DNA from: an uncultured Prevotella sp. | GTDB lineage: Bacteria > Bacteroidota > Bacteroidia > Bacteroidales > Bacteroidaceae | Length of the DNA stretch: 64,000 bases | Direction of reading: 5' to 3' | NCBI GenBank assembly: GCA_900547005.1 | Contig: URER01000002.1 | Span: 1-64,000, forward strand | Shown here: positions 15,870 through 26,181 of the stretch, piece after piece | Numbering within the stretch: position 1 is the first letter of the stretch | How the letters are laid out: every line of letters starts with the position of its first letter | Notes under the pieces: model-generated | Database searches by the model: none | Told to the model about the DNA's origin: nothing | The model's input: the letters and a program-made list of their open reading frames with translations, nothing else | Translations under genes and position numbers: made by a program

Positions 15870-18626
15870 ATGAGAAAAGCTATAAAAGATAGAATCCTTA
15901 TCCTTGACGGAGCGATGGGGACTATGATTCAGTCGTATAATCTTACGGAAGCTGATTTCCGTGGGGAGCGGTTTGCAGATGTTTCAGGACAGATGAAAGG
16001 CAATAATGACGTGTTGAATCTTACACGTCCGGATGTGATTCTCGACATACATAAGAGGTATCTCGCAGCCGGAGCGGACATCATAGAGACCAATACTTTC
16101 TCGTCGCAGCGCATTTCGGAAGCCGATTATCATTTGGAGGAGTTTAGCCGGGAGATGGCATACGAGGGGGCGCGCCTTGCCCGTAAGGTGGCCGACGAGT
16201 TTTCTACGCCGGATAAGCCTCGGTTTGTAGCCGGTAGTGTCGGGCCGACAAACAAGACTTGCTCCATGTCGCCCGATGTAAACGATCCGGCTGCGCGCGA
16301 TATAACATACGACACTTTGTTTTCTGCCTATTCCGAACAAATATCTGCGTTGATAGATGGCGGCGTTGACGCGTTGCTCATAGAGACTATTTTCGACACT
16401 CTCAACGCTAAAGTTGCGATAGATGCGGCAGTTTGCGAGATGACGAAAAAGGGAGTGGAGCTTCCTTTGATGCTCAGCGTAACGGTGAGTGATATTGCCG
16501 GTAGAACGCTGAGTGGCCAGACTTTAGACGCTTTTCTTGCAAGTATTTCTTCGTATCCTATATTCTCGGTCGGTTTGAACTGTTCTTTCGGAGCTGTTCA
16601 GATGAAACCGTTTCTCAGAGAACTTGCAGAGAAAGCACCTTATTATATAAGTGTGTATCCTAATGCCGGCCTTCCAGATGTTATGGGCAATTATGACGAG
16701 ACACCGGAAAATATGGCGGCGCATATAGGTGAGTTCGTGGATGAAGGCTTGGTTAATGTCATAGGTGGCTGTTGCGGTACGACTGATGAGTTTATCGCAA
16801 GATATGTTCCGCTCGTTGCAGGCAAACAGCCCCATATTCCAGTTTCGTGTCCTGCGACGATGTGGTTGTCGGGATTGGAACTGCTTGATGTTACTCCCGA
16901 TGTCCGCTTTGTCAATGTCGGCGAACGTTGTAATGTGGCAGGAAGCAGGAAGTTTCTCAGGCTTATTAATGAGAAACAATACGATGAGGCTATAAGCATC
17001 GCGCGTCGTCAGGTGGCTGATGGCGCACTCGTGATAGATGTTAATATGGATGACGGATTGCTCGATGCTAAGGCAGAGATGGTGAATTTCCTGAATAGGA
17101 TAGCTTCAGAGCCGGATATTGCCAAAGTTCCCGTAATGATTGACTCGTCGGATTGGAGTGTGATACTTGCTGCATTGAAGTGTGTTCAAGGTAAGAGTAT
17201 TGTCAATTCTATATCTTTGAAAGAGGGTGAGGAAGTCTTTTTGAGTCATGCGCGCGATGTTCTAAGATATGGTGCGGCCGTCGTCGTGATGTGTTTTGAT
17301 GAGCAAGGCCAAGCCACTTCATACGAACGACGCATAGAGATAGCCGAGAGAGCTTACCGGTTGCTGGTGGATAAGGTAGGCATGAATCCGCTCGACATTA
17401 TATTCGACCCGAATGTTCTCGCTATTGCGACAGGTATTGAGGAGCATGACAGTTATGCTTTGGATTTCATAAGAGCTACGAAGTGGATACGTGAGAACCT
17501 GCCGGGAGCGCACGTCAGCGGTGGCGTGAGCAATCTTTCTTTCTCTTTCCGGGGAAATAACTATATACGCGAGGCCATGCATTCGGTGTTCTTGTATCAC
17601 GCAATAAATAACGGTATGGACTTCGGTATCGTAAATCCCGCTACTAAAGTAACTTTCGAGGATATACCTAAAGAATATCTTGCGGTAATAGAGGACTCAA
17701 TATTGAACAGCAATCCCGGAGCTGCGGAACGTCTTATAGAGTTGGCAAGTAAGCTAAAGGAAGAACAAGACTCAGCCAAAAACGCTATGAAAGCGGGAGA
17801 TGTCGGTAAGTCTGTCGTGGCACAAGACGTCTGGCGTAAGGATTCGGTGGATGCCCGTCTGAAATACGCATTGCGTAAAGGCTTGCCCGACTATTTAGAA
17901 GGAGATATCCGTGAGGCTTTGAGTGCATATCCCAATGCTGTTGGTGTCATATCCGGACCGCTGATGGATGGCATGAATGAGGTGGGTACGCTCTTTGGTG
18001 AAGGCAAAATGTTTCTGCCTCAAGTGGTGAAGACGGCTCGTGTAATGAAGCAGGCTGTGTCGATATTGCAGCCCCATATTGAAGCGGAACGCACAGAGAA
18101 GGCTGCTAAAATGGGGAAAATATTATTGGCTACGGTGAAAGGAGATGTGCATGACATAGGTAAGAATATTGTAGGTGTTGTGTTGGCGTGCAACAATTAT
18201 GAGGTTGTGGATATGGGCGTCATGGTTCCGGCGGAGCAAATTGTGCGTAAGGCAATAGATGAGAAGGTGGATATTGTTTCGCTTAGCGGTTTGATAACTC
18301 CAAGCCTTCAAGAGATGGTGAATGTGGCGAAAGAGATGGAAAACGCAGGACTTGATATCCCGATCATGATAGGCGGTGCCACAACCAGCAAACTATATGT
18401 GGCTTTGAAGATAGCTCCGGTATATCGCGGTCCTGTCCTGTGGATGAAAGACGCAAGTTGTAATCCACTTGCTGCCGCTAAACTTCTCGATGAAAAGGAA
18501 AGAAAACAATATATTAGGACCATCTATGACGAGTATGAAACTTTGCGGAGTGGCTATGAAAATGAGAAAAACAAGTCGTTAACGCTCGAAGAGGCAAGAG
18601 GTAATAAGTTGAATCTGTTTAATTAA
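15870..18626 (+). CDS. metH: Cobalamin-dependent methionine synthase without the reactivation domain
   Basis: Transfers methyl from 5-methyl-THF to homocysteine through methylcobalamin. Domains in order: homocysteine-binding barrel with the zinc Cys segments VGLNCSFGA and GGCCGTT (residues about 1-310), pterin-binding barrel from about 340 (FVNVGERCNVAGSRKF), and cap plus B12-binding domain with the lower-axial-ligand motif DVHDIG (Asp759, His761, Gly764). At 918 aa it stops right after the B12 domain, so the C-terminal AdoMet/flavodoxin reactivation domain of the roughly 1200-aa E. coli enzyme is absent. No B12 riboswitch fits in the 78-bp upstream gap. Reactivation may depend on a separate protein. 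Confidence 0.95.
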   Translation: MRKAIKDRILILDGAMGTMIQSYNLTEADFRGERFADVSGQMKGNNDVLNLTRPDVILDIHKRYLAAGADIIETNTFSSQRISEADYHLEEFSREMAYEGARLARKVADEFSTPDKPRFVAGSVGPTNKTCSMSPDVNDPAARDITYDTLFSAYSEQISALIDGGVDALLIETIFDTLNAKVAIDAAVCEMTKKGVELPLMLSVTVSDIAGRTLSGQTLDAFLASISSYPIFSVGLNCSFGAVQMKPFLRELAEKAPYYISVYPNAGLPDVMGNYDETPENMAAHIGEFVDEGLVNVIGGCCGTTDEFIARYVPLVAGKQPHIPVSCPATMWLSGLELLDVTPDVRFVNVGERCNVAGSRKFLRLINEKQYDEAISIARRQVADGALVIDVNMDDGLLDAKAEMVNFLNRIASEPDIAKVPVMIDSSDWSVILAALKCVQGKSIVNSISLKEGEEVFLSHARDVLRYGAAVVVMCFDEQGQATSYERRIEIAERAYRLLVDKVGMNPLDIIFDPNVLAIATGIEEHDSYALDFIRATKWIRENLPGAHVSGGVSNLSFSFRGNNYIREAMHSVFLYHAINNGMDFGIVNPATKVTFEDIPKEYLAVIEDSILNSNPGAAERLIELASKLKEEQDSAKNAMKAGDVGKSVVAQDVWRKDSVDARLKYALRKGLPDYLEGDIREALSAYPNAVGVISGPLMDGMNEVGTLFGEGKMFLPQVVKTARVMKQAVSILQPHIEAERTEKAAKMGKILLATVKGDVHDIGKNIVGVVLACNNYEVVDMGVMVPAEQIVRKAIDEKVDIVSLSGLITPSLQEMVNVAKEMENAGLDIPIMIGGATTSKLYVALKIAPVYRGPVLWMKDASCNPLAAAKLLDEKERKQYIRTIYDEYETLRSGYENEKNKSLTLEEARGNKLNLFN

Positions 18627-18632
18627 ATAGGA

Positions 18633-19253
18633 ATGATAAAGAATATAATATTTGATTTTGGTGGCGTAATTGTTACCATAGACCAGCAGCAAGCCGTTAG
18701 ACGGTTTGAGGAAATAGGCTTGAAAAATGCTGCGGAGTGTTTAGACCCTTATACGCAATCCGGTATATTTGGGGATTTGGAAGAAGGTAAAATAACTGCG
18801 GAAGAGTTTAGGGTGGAACTCTCTGATATGGCCGGTAAGGAACTGACGTTCGATGATTGTAAGTATGCTTGGACGGGATACTGCAAAGATTTGCCTAAAA
18901 GGAACTTACAGGCTTTGAGGGAATTAAAGGCGAAAGGCTATCGGTTGATACTTTTGTCTAATACTAATCCTTTTATGATGGATTGGGCAGATAGCGAATA
19001 TTTCGATGGAATGGGAAATCCGGTAACGTCCTATTTCGATTCTATGTACCGTAGTTATGAGGTGAAAATGATGAAGCCTGACGAAAAGTTCTTTCAGTAT
19101 GTAATAGATACGGAGAAGATAAACATGGATGAAACCTTGTTTGTGGATGATGGGCTTCGCAATGTTACAGTTGCAGAGAGAATCGGAATACACACTTTTT
19201 GCCCGGAAAACGGTAAAGATTGGACTGCTGAAATATACAAACATCTTCTTTAA
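18633..19253 (+). CDS. HAD-superfamily phosphatase (YihX-like)
   Basis: 206 aa, beginning 6 bp after metH, so probably cotranscribed. Motif I is DFGGVIV with the nucleophile Asp9; the second Asp of the classic DxD is Gly, as in the YihX-like subfamily. Motif II is LLSNTNPF, Lys lies in YEVKMMKPDEKFF, and the metal acid in LFVDDGLRNV. A cap domain sits between motifs I and II. YihX of E. coli dephosphorylates alpha-glucose 1-phosphate; the substrate here cannot be read from sequence. Confidence 0.85.
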   Translation: MIKNIIFDFGGVIVTIDQQQAVRRFEEIGLKNAAECLDPYTQSGIFGDLEEGKITAEEFRVELSDMAGKELTFDDCKYAWTGYCKDLPKRNLQALRELKAKGYRLILLSNTNPFMMDWADSEYFDGMGNPVTSYFDSMYRSYEVKMMKPDEKFFQYVIDTEKINMDETLFVDDGLRNVTVAERIGIHTFCPENGKDWTAEIYKHLL

Positions 19254-19261
19254 TAGTTGTA

Positions 19262-19897
19262 ATGCAATACACTGATTTAGAACTTATTCGCACAATACAG
19301 AAGATAATAGAGTTTCTCGGAACTTTTGCTTTTGCCATATCGGGAATACGTCATGCTGCGGCAAAGCATTTTGACTGGTTTGGCGGGTATGTGTGTGGCT
19401 TCGCCGTTGCCATCGGTGGAGGTACAATTCGGGATGTGATGCTTGGCGTTACCCCATTTTGGATGTTAGACCCTATATATGTTATATGTACAGGAATAGC
19501 CTTGCTTACAATAGTAGTTTTCGGGCGTTTTATGACCCGGTTGAGCAACGCTTGGTTCGTGTTTGATACGCTTGGATTGGCGTTGTTTACGATTGCGGGA
19601 ATACAGAAGACGATAACTCTTGGACATCCTTTTTGGGTTGCAATAATAATGGGATGCATTACGGGGGCGGCCGGTGGTATTATCCGTGACGTTCTGTTGA
19701 ACAACGTTCCTGTGATATTCCATAAAGAAATATATGCGATGGCAAGTGTGGCAGGCGGTATTGCGTATTGGCTGTTAATATCTTTGGGATTTAGAGCAGA
19801 GGTACCTGTGATGGCAACATTCGTCCTTGTGTGTGTAATACGCTTCTTGGCTGTGAGATATCATATATCTTTGCCGGTACTTCATGGTGAGAAGTGA
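19262..19897 (+). CDS. TRIC-type (UPF0126) cation channel protein
   Basis: 211 aa with about seven hydrophobic helices. Two tandem three-helix units carry the family signature: FAISGIRHAAAKHFDWFGG with AIGGGTIRDVMLG in the first, and GAAGGIIRDVLLNNVP in the second. Bacterial TRIC proteins form trimeric monovalent-cation channels in the inner membrane. It begins 8 bp after the HAD phosphatase, so metH, the phosphatase and this gene are probably one unit. No functional link among the three is evident. Confidence 0.9.
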   Translation: MQYTDLELIRTIQKIIEFLGTFAFAISGIRHAAAKHFDWFGGYVCGFAVAIGGGTIRDVMLGVTPFWMLDPIYVICTGIALLTIVVFGRFMTRLSNAWFVFDTLGLALFTIAGIQKTITLGHPFWVAIIMGCITGAAGGIIRDVLLNNVPVIFHKEIYAMASVAGGIAYWLLISLGFRAEVPVMATFVLVCVIRFLAVRYHISLPVLHGEK

Positions 19898-19913
19898 TTT
19901 TTTTACCATTTTC

Positions 19914-19944
19914 TTTGTCCTGTCATATATTAATACTAATTTTG
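19914..19944 (+). promoter_or_regulatory. Promoter of map-tsaD-pncC
   Basis: TTTG (19914-19917), 19-bp spacer, TAATTTTG (19937-19944), a full consensus match 25 bp before the map start codon. Confidence 0.8.
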
Positions 19945-19969
19945 CAACTGTTTTTATAATAAGAGTAAG

Positions 19970-20833
19970 ATGGTTTTCAAGAAGAGAAGGAAGTGGCATT
20001 GCCTACCAGGACAGCCCCTTACAGAGCTTGATAAGAAAGTGATGTATTGGGAGAACAAGGGTAAGGAAGTGCCAACTCGTGATTTGATAAAAACTCCGGA
20101 ACAAATTGACGGCATAAGAAAAAGCGGTGTCGTGAATACCGGAGTCCTTGATGAGGTGGCAAAGCATATACACGTGGGTATGAGTACACTTGAAATAGAC
20201 ACAATATGTCATGATTATTGTGTGGCTCATGGTGCGGTGCCTGCGTGTCTCGGCTATGAGGGTTATCCCAAAAGTGTATGTACAAGCATCAATGAAGTAG
20301 TTTGTCATGGTATTCCAAAGGAAGATGACATATTGGAAGAAGGTGATATAGTTAATGTTGATTTCACTACTATACTTGATGGATATTATGCTGATGCATC
20401 GCGTATGTTCATTATCGGTAAGACAACACCCGAGAAAGAACAGCTTGTGCGTGTGGCAAAGGAATGTCTTGAAGTAGGTATGGAAGCTGCAAAGCCATAT
20501 TCTTTTGTTGGGGATATAGGTCATGCGATAAAAAAACACGCGGATAAATATCATTACGGAGTTGTTCGTGACCTTTGCGGCCATGGGGTAGGATTGAAGT
20601 TTCATGAGCAACCAGATGTTGTACATTATGGCTATCGCGGTACAGGAATGCTCCTTGTGCCGGGTATGGTGTTCACGATAGAGCCTATGATAAACATGGG
20701 AACGTGGGAAGTCTTTATAGATGCAGAGGACGAATATGGCTGGGAGGTGATTTCCGGCGATGAATTGCCGTCTGCCCAATGGGAGCATACGTTCCTTATG
20801 ACTGAACATGGCGTGGAAATACTCACGTATTAA
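19970..20833 (+). CDS. map: Type I methionine aminopeptidase
   Basis: Removes initiator Met from nascent proteins. Metal ligands are visible in order: Asp in NVDFTTILDG, Asp in YYADASRMF, His in LCGHGVG, Glu in TIEPMI and Glu in QWEHT; the substrate-contacting His lies in VCHGIP. At 287 aa it carries an N-terminal extension of about 40 residues (KWHCLPGQPLTELDKKVMYW) beyond the minimal enzyme, which is common in this phylum. It has a strong promoter of its own and is followed 19 bp later by tsaD. Confidence 0.96.
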   Translation: MVFKKRRKWHCLPGQPLTELDKKVMYWENKGKEVPTRDLIKTPEQIDGIRKSGVVNTGVLDEVAKHIHVGMSTLEIDTICHDYCVAHGAVPACLGYEGYPKSVCTSINEVVCHGIPKEDDILEEGDIVNVDFTTILDGYYADASRMFIIGKTTPEKEQLVRVAKECLEVGMEAAKPYSFVGDIGHAIKKHADKYHYGVVRDLCGHGVGLKFHEQPDVVHYGYRGTGMLLVPGMVFTIEPMINMGTWEVFIDAEDEYGWEVISGDELPSAQWEHTFLMTEHGVEILTY

Positions 20834-20852
20834 AATCTTGATAAGTTTTTGT

Positions 20853-21878
20853 ATGGGCGATATATATATATTAGGTATAGAGAGCAGTTGCGATGATACG
20901 TCAGCAGCAGTGCTTAAAAATGGCGTATTACTTAGTAATGTAACTGCTTCGCAATCGGTTCATGAAGCATACGGCGGTGTTGTTCCGGAACTTGCATCAA
21001 GGGCGCATCAGCAGAATATAGTCCCTGTTGTGGACCAAGCTATAAAACGAGCCGGGATAGAAAAGGAACAACTATCGGCAATAGCCTTTACCCGTGGACC
21101 GGGATTGTTGGGTTCTTTGCTTGTCGGTGTAAGCTTCGCTAAAGGTCTTGCCCGCTCTCTTGGCGTACCGCTTATAGATGTAAATCATTTGCAAGGCCAT
21201 GTGATGGCTCACTTTATTAAGGAAAGTGATGATGATACCTCGGCACCTCCGTTCCCGTTTTTATGTTTGCTTGTGAGTGGTGGTAATTCGCAGATCGTGA
21301 AAATTAATGCATACAATGATATGCAGATACTCGGGCAAACTATAGATGATGCTGCCGGTGAGGCTATTGATAAGTGTTCTAAGGTTATGGGACTTGGTTA
21401 TCCGGGTGGGCCGATTATTGATAAGTTGGCTCGTATGGGAAATCCTCGCGCTTATACTTTTGCGGAGCCTCATATACAGGGGCTTGATTATAGCTTTTCG
21501 GGATTAAAAACCTCATTCCTTTATAGTTTGCGTAAGTGGATTGCTGATGATGCAGACTTCGTTGAGCATCATAAAGAGGATATTGCGGCAAGTCTGGAGT
21601 TTACGATTGTAGATATTTTGATGAAGAAATTGCGTAAAGCCGTAAGCCAAACAAAAATAAAACACGTTGCAGTTGCGGGAGGCGTGTCTGCTAATAATGG
21701 CCTGCGTAATGCTTTCCGGGAACATTCGGAGAAATATGGTTGGACTATATATATACCGAAATTCAGTTATACAACAGATAATGCGGCAATGATAGGTATC
21801 ACGGGATACTATAAATATCTTGATAATGATTTTTGTTCCATAGATAAACCGGCATTCAGTAAAACGATATTAAAATAA
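20853..21878 (+). CDS. tsaD: tRNA N6-adenosine threonylcarbamoyltransferase TsaD
   Basis: Transfers threonylcarbamoyl to A37 of ANN-decoding tRNAs, with TsaB and TsaE. The ATG at 20853 gives 341 aa beginning MGDIYILGIESSCDDTSAAV, exactly where family members start; a frame open from 20808 would overlap map. Further motifs: HQQNIVP, FTRGPGLLGSLLVG, VNHLQGHVMAHF (metal His pair), DDAAGEAIDK and GGVSANN. Full length. Between map and pncC in an apparent operon. Confidence 0.97.
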   Translation: MGDIYILGIESSCDDTSAAVLKNGVLLSNVTASQSVHEAYGGVVPELASRAHQQNIVPVVDQAIKRAGIEKEQLSAIAFTRGPGLLGSLLVGVSFAKGLARSLGVPLIDVNHLQGHVMAHFIKESDDDTSAPPFPFLCLLVSGGNSQIVKINAYNDMQILGQTIDDAAGEAIDKCSKVMGLGYPGGPIIDKLARMGNPRAYTFAEPHIQGLDYSFSGLKTSFLYSLRKWIADDADFVEHHKEDIAASLEFTIVDILMKKLRKAVSQTKIKHVAVAGGVSANNGLRNAFREHSEKYGWTIYIPKFSYTTDNAAMIGITGYYKYLDNDFCSIDKPAFSKTILK

Positions 21879-21885
21879 GAACAAT

Positions 21886-22398
21886 ATGGGATTTGAAAGT
21901 AAAATAATAAGCAGAGAGATTGGAGATATATTATATGCGTCGGGACTTTCTGTCGCAACAGCCGAAAGTTGTACAGGAGGTAGGATAGGAGAGGGTATCA
22001 TTGCCATTCCTGGAGCTTCCAATTATTACAAAGGTGGAGTGATAGCATACACTAATGAAATCAAAGAAAATGTGCTTGGAGTAAGTTCAGATCTTATAGA
22101 TGAGCAAACAGCCGTGTGTGAAGATGTTGCTAAACAGATGGTGTTGGGTGCAATAAAGGTCATGAATGCGGACTTTGCCATTTCTGCAACAGGCGTAGCT
22201 GGGCCGGGAGGAGGCTCTGCACAGATACCCGTGGGAACAATCTGGTTGGCTTGTGGCTCTGAAGACGATATCGTAACGATGAAACTTGTTGAAGATTTCG
22301 GTCGTGATATTAATCTTGCAATAGCGACAAATAAAGCCTTAAGACTGTTCTTGGACTATCTGAAAGACAGAGAAATTAAAGCAGAAGCAGTGGGTTAA
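21886..22398 (+). CDS. pncC: CinA C-terminal-domain protein, nicotinamide-nucleotide amidase type
   Basis: 170 aa made only of the CinA C-terminal domain: VATAESCTGGRIGEGI, SNYYKGGVIAYTNEIK and ATGVAGPGGGSAQIPVGTIWLA. Stand-alone members such as E. coli PncC deamidate nicotinamide mononucleotide to nicotinate mononucleotide in NAD recycling. The N-terminal MoaB-like half of full CinA is missing, as in PncC. Starts 7 bp after tsaD and closes the unit before the ribosomal protein promoter. Confidence 0.88.
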   Translation: MGFESKIISREIGDILYASGLSVATAESCTGGRIGEGIIAIPGASNYYKGGVIAYTNEIKENVLGVSSDLIDEQTAVCEDVAKQMVLGAIKVMNADFAISATGVAGPGGGSAQIPVGTIWLACGSEDDIVTMKLVEDFGRDINLAIATNKALRLFLDYLKDREIKAEAVG

Positions 22399-22439
22399 TG
22401 AAAAAAAAACTTAAAAGTTTAGATTATTTTAGAGAAAGC

Positions 22440-22470
22440 TTTGCTACTTCGGGAAAAGTTTGTAATTTTG
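22440..22470 (+). promoter_or_regulatory. Promoter of rpmB-rpmG-DUF4295
   Basis: TTTG (22440-22443), 19-bp spacer, TAATTTTG (22463-22470). It fits the consensus and lies 51 bp before the rpmB start, leaving a short leader in which translational control could act. Confidence 0.8.
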
Positions 22471-22521
22471 CACCCTGTTTGGAATAGGTATCAATTAACG
22501 AATACAAAAAGTTAGATAGAA

Positions 22522-22785
22522 ATGTCGAAAATTTGTCAAATTACAGGTAAGAAGGCACAGATAGGCAACAATGTGTCTCACTCAAAGCATCGTACAAAGA
22601 GAAGCTTTGATGTTAACCTGTTCAGCAAGAAATTCTACTATGTAGAAGAAGACTGCTGGATTAGCCTCAAGATTAGTGCAGCAGGTCTGCGCCTTATAAA
22701 TAAATTAGGTCTTGACGCTGCATTGAAACAGGCTGTTGCAAAAGGCTATGTTGATTGGAAGGACATTAAAGTTATAGGAGATTAA
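22522..22785 (+). CDS. rpmB: Ribosomal protein bL28
   Basis: 87-aa large-subunit protein. The N-terminus [20 protein letters not shown] and the segment [14 protein letters not shown] are typical. Basic and full length. First gene of a three-gene ribosomal unit with spacings of 5 and 22 bp. Confidence 0.97.
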   Translation: MSKICQITGKKAQIGNNVSHSKHRTKRSFDVNLFSKKFYYVEEDCWISLKISAAGLRLINKLGLDAALKQAVAKGYVDWKDIKVIGD

Positions 22786-22790
22786 TATTT

Positions 22791-22982
22791 ATGGCATCTA
22801 AGAAAGCAAAGGGCAATAGAGTTCAGGTCATCCTTGAATGCACAGAGATGAAGAATAGTGGTCTGCCCGGAACAAGTCGCTATATAACGACAAAGAACCG
22901 TAAGAACACTCCTGAACGCATGGAATTGAAGAAATACAATCCCATCCTTAAGAGAATGACTGTTCACAAGGAAATAAAGTAA
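22791..22982 (+). CDS. rpmG: Ribosomal protein bL33, zinc-free type
   Basis: 63 aa: [19 protein letters not shown], then [23 protein letters not shown]. Only one Cys remains, so the four-Cys zinc ribbon of the C+ form is absent; it is a C- form that needs no zinc. It starts 5 bp after rpmB. Confidence 0.96.
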   Translation: MASKKAKGNRVQVILECTEMKNSGLPGTSRYITTKNRKNTPERMELKKYNPILKRMTVHKEIK

Positions 22983-23004
22983 TAACAATTAAAACAGTTA
23001 AGAC

Positions 23005-23163
23005 ATGGCAAAGAAAGCGGTCGCTACCCTTCATGAAGGTTCAATGGATGGTCGCGCATATACAAAGGTTATTAAAATGGTGAAGAGCCCCAAAACCGGT
23101 GCTTATGTTTTCGATGAGCAGATGGTTCCTAACGAAGCTGTTAAGGATTTCTTCAAGAACTAA
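23005..23163 (+). CDS. DUF4295 small basic protein, probable ribosomal protein
   Basis: 52 aa (MAKKAVATLHEGSMDGRAYT... ending VKDFFKN), 22 bp after rpmG and before the operon terminator. DUF4295 proteins occur in Bacteroidetes in just this place. Structural work on a Flavobacterium ribosome reported an extra large-subunit protein in this phylum (bL38), and from memory this is the same family; I am not certain of that identity. Small size, basic charge and operon position all support a ribosomal role. Confidence 0.85.
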   Translation: MAKKAVATLHEGSMDGRAYTKVIKMVKSPKTGAYVFDEQMVPNEAVKDFFKN

Positions 23164-23184
23164 TTGATTCTTATAAATATATCC

Positions 23185-23227
23185 AATGGGGACACGAATT
23201 ATTTATATTCATGCCCCCATTTTTTTT
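23185..23227 (+). terminator. Intrinsic terminator of the ribosomal protein operon
   Basis: AATGGGG (23185-23191) pairs with CCCCATT (23215-23221); an inner GAAT/ATTC pair (23196-23199, 23207-23210) can extend the hairpin. A run of T follows the right arm to 23227. Confidence 0.85.
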
Positions 23228-23300
23228 GTTTCTATATGTAGCCTCATAATATAAAACGAATATCATTATCTATAAAGGCTGCTATGCCTTTCTTTTGACT

Positions 23301-26141
23301 TTATTGATTTAGCTCGTTTCTTAAAAATGGGGGAGTATATCCTTTCTTGCTTTTTGCGACTTCCTCCGGTGTTCCAACTGCCAATATCTCACCGCCTTTG
23401 CGTCCTCCCTCCGGACCTATGTCTATGACGTAGTCTGCCATTTTAATGACATCAAGGTTGTGTTCAATTATAATTACAGTATTTCCTCTGTCAACTATTT
23501 TTTTCAAAACATTCATTAATATGCGGATGTCTTCAAAATGCAATCCTGTCGTTGGTTCATCAAGAATATATAGGGTTTTCCCTGTATCGCGTTTAGACAG
23601 TTCGGTTGCGAGTTTCACACGTTGGCTTTCGCCGCCGGAAAGTGTTGTGCTTGGTTGTCCAAGTTTTATATATCCAAGTCCTACATCCTGTATGGTCTTT
23701 ATCTTCTGTAATATATTTGGTACAGCTTCAAAAAAGTCAACAGCTTGATTTATCGTCATGTCTAAGACATCGGCAATAGATTTGCCTTTATACCTCACCT
23801 CCAGCGTCTCGCGATTATATCTTTTTCCATGACATACTTCGCAAGGAACCATTACATCTGGGAGAAAATTCATCTCAATAGTTTTATAGCCATTTCCTCC
23901 GCACGCTTCACATCGCCCTCCGCGGACGTTAAATGAGAAACGTCCGGGTTTGTATCCGCGGATTTTGGCCTCGGGAAGATTGACGAACAAGTTTCTGATG
24001 TCGCTGAACACACCTGTATATGTTGCCGGGTTACTTCTTGGAGTTCGTCCTAATGGACTTTGGTCTACATTTACAACCTTATCGATGTTTTCAATTCCTT
24101 CAATCGCGTCGTATGGCATCGGCTTTTTAAGAGACCTATAGAAATGTTTCGAAAGAATCGGTTGTAAAGTCTCATTAATTAGGGTAGACTTTCCCGAGCC
24201 TGACACTCCTGTAACGACAATCAACTTGCCGAGTGGGAATTCCACATCTATATTCTTCAGATTATTTCCCTTAGCACCTTTGATTTTTATATATTTACCG
24301 TTTCCTTTGCGTCGTTCTTTGGGAATTTGAATACTTTTCTTACCACTAAGATACATACCAGTAGATGTTCCGGAAGACTCCGGCAGTTCCAATAATTTAT
24401 GCGGAATGCCTTGAAATACGACCTCGCCGCCTTTACGTCCGGCTTTAGGGCCAATGTCTACAATATAATCGGCAGCCAACATCATGTCCTTGTCGTGTTC
24501 AACTACAATTACGGTATTTCCTAAATCGCGTAATTCTTTCAAGCTCTTTATAAGTCGTTCGTTGTCTCGCTGATGCAGACCGATACTTGGCTCATCAAGA
24601 ATATATAATACGTTTACGAGTTGCGAACCAATCTGTGTGGCGAGCCTTATTCGCTGACTCTCTCCACCGGAAAGCGTTGCCGACTGTCTGTTGAGAGTCA
24701 GATAATCAAGTCCAACCTCTAATAAGAAATTTATACGCTTTTGTATTTCCTTTAGGATTTCTTCTGCAATTTTGAGTTGTTGAGGTTCCATGTGTTTATG
24801 CACCTCATTAAGCCACTCTTGTAGTTCTGCAATATCCATTGAGGCAAGTTCCGATATGTTTTTGTCCCAAATGCGATATGACAGCGCTTCACGGTTCAAC
24901 CGGTTGCCATGACATTCCGGACACGTAGTTGTAGCAAGAAATTGGTCTGCCCATTTTTGTCCTGCTGCGCTATCGTCATTCTCCATTACGTTACGCAGAT
25001 ATTTTATTACACCATCAAAGGACACGAAGTAGTCGCTCGAAGTATGTACAAGTTCTTTGTTTATTCGAATGTTTTCCAGCGAACCATACAAGATTTCCTC
25101 AAGTGCGTCTTGCGGAATCTTATCGACGGCAGTCTTGATATTGCAATCGTATTTTTGCAGAATTCCATCAATCTGCCAGAAAATCATTTGGTTTTTATAT
25201 TTTCCTAAGGGAACAATGGCACCTTCATGAATACTCAGCTTCTTGTTGGGAATGACCTTGTTTAAGTCAATTTCGTTTACGTATCCCAAGCCTTTACATT
25301 TCGGACACGCTCCTTCGGGGGAATTGAACGAAAATATATTGGGTGCCGGATCCTTATAGGCAATACCGGAGGTCGGACACATCAAGCGCTTTGAGAAATA
25401 TTTTGCGCTGTTGTCGTCTTTGTCAAAAATCATTATGAGACCGTCTCCTTGCTTCATGGCGGTAGACACACTCTTGTTCAGCCTCTTGTCATCCTTTGCT
25501 TGTACGCTCAGTTTGTCGATTACGACCTCGATATTATGGTTCTTATATCGGTCTACTTTCATGCCACGTGTTATCTCTTGTATCTCCCCATCGACTCTTA
25601 TATAGAGATAACCTTTGCGTCGCATACTCTCAAACAATTCTCTGTAATGTCCTTTCCTGTTGCGTACTAAAGGAGCAAGTATGAATATTCGGTGTCCGTC
25701 ATACTCGTTGAGAATCATTTCGATAACCTTTTCCTCGGTATATTTTACCATCTTTTCGCCTGTCATATAGCTGTATGCAGTGCCGGCACGTGCATACAGC
25801 AGACGCAGATAGTCGTATATTTCAGTTGTCGTACCCACTGTTGAGCGGGGATTCTTGTTGGTAGTCTTTTGTTCTATGCTTATTACCGGACTCAGACCCG
25901 TTATTTTATCAACGTCGGGGCGTTGCATATTGCCCAAGAAATTGCGTGCATAGGCCGAAAAAGTTTCGATATATCTTCTTTGTCCTTCGGCAAATAGCGT
26001 GTCGAACGCCAAAGATGACTTCCCCGAACCTGATAATCCGGTTATTACGGTGAGAGAATTGCGTGGTATTTCCACGTCAATGTTTTTAAGATTGTTGGCC
26101 CGTGCCCCCCATACGTTTATTTTGTTATTCTCTTTTTGCAT
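23301..26141 (-). CDS. uvrA: Excinuclease ABC subunit A
   Basis: Damage-recognition ATPase of nucleotide excision repair, working with UvrB and UvrC. Two ABC modules are visible: Walker [10 protein letters not shown] near residue 35 and GVSGSGKST in the second half, each with an LSGGESQR signature. Zinc-finger Cys pairs occur in CPKCKGLGY and in [10 protein letters not shown]...CEVC. At 946 aa it is full length. It lies 40 bp downstream of the T9SS cargo gene on the same strand and could be read from that promoter. Confidence 0.98.
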   Translation of the reverse strand: MQKENNKINVWGARANNLKNIDVEIPRNSLTVITGLSGSGKSSLAFDTLFAEGQRRYIETFSAYARNFLGNMQRPDVDKITGLSPVISIEQKTTNKNPRSTVGTTTEIYDYLRLLYARAGTAYSYMTGEKMVKYTEEKVIEMILNEYDGHRIFILAPLVRNRKGHYRELFESMRRKGYLYIRVDGEIQEITRGMKVDRYKNHNIEVVIDKLSVQAKDDKRLNKSVSTAMKQGDGLIMIFDKDDNSAKYFSKRLMCPTSGIAYKDPAPNIFSFNSPEGACPKCKGLGYVNEIDLNKVIPNKKLSIHEGAIVPLGKYKNQMIFWQIDGILQKYDCNIKTAVDKIPQDALEEILYGSLENIRINKELVHTSSDYFVSFDGVIKYLRNVMENDDSAAGQKWADQFLATTTCPECHGNRLNREALSYRIWDKNISELASMDIAELQEWLNEVHKHMEPQQLKIAEEILKEIQKRINFLLEVGLDYLTLNRQSATLSGGESQRIRLATQIGSQLVNVLYILDEPSIGLHQRDNERLIKSLKELRDLGNTVIVVEHDKDMMLAADYIVDIGPKAGRKGGEVVFQGIPHKLLELPESSGTSTGMYLSGKKSIQIPKERRKGNGKYIKIKGAKGNNLKNIDVEFPLGKLIVVTGVSGSGKSTLINETLQPILSKHFYRSLKKPMPYDAIEGIENIDKVVNVDQSPLGRTPRSNPATYTGVFSDIRNLFVNLPEAKIRGYKPGRFSFNVRGGRCEACGGNGYKTIEMNFLPDVMVPCEVCHGKRYNRETLEVRYKGKSIADVLDMTINQAVDFFEAVPNILQKIKTIQDVGLGYIKLGQPSTTLSGGESQRVKLATELSKRDTGKTLYILDEPTTGLHFEDIRILMNVLKKIVDRGNTVIIIEHNLDVIKMADYVIDIGPEGGRKGGEILAVGTPEEVAKSKKGYTPPFLRNELNQ

Positions 26142-26181
26142 CCTTTTACCCTATTATTAGTGAGAGAATATCAGTTCTTTC

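Noticed and set aside
18633..18680. Missing second Asp in HAD motif I as inactivation
   Set aside because: DxGxV is the normal form in the YihX-like subfamily.
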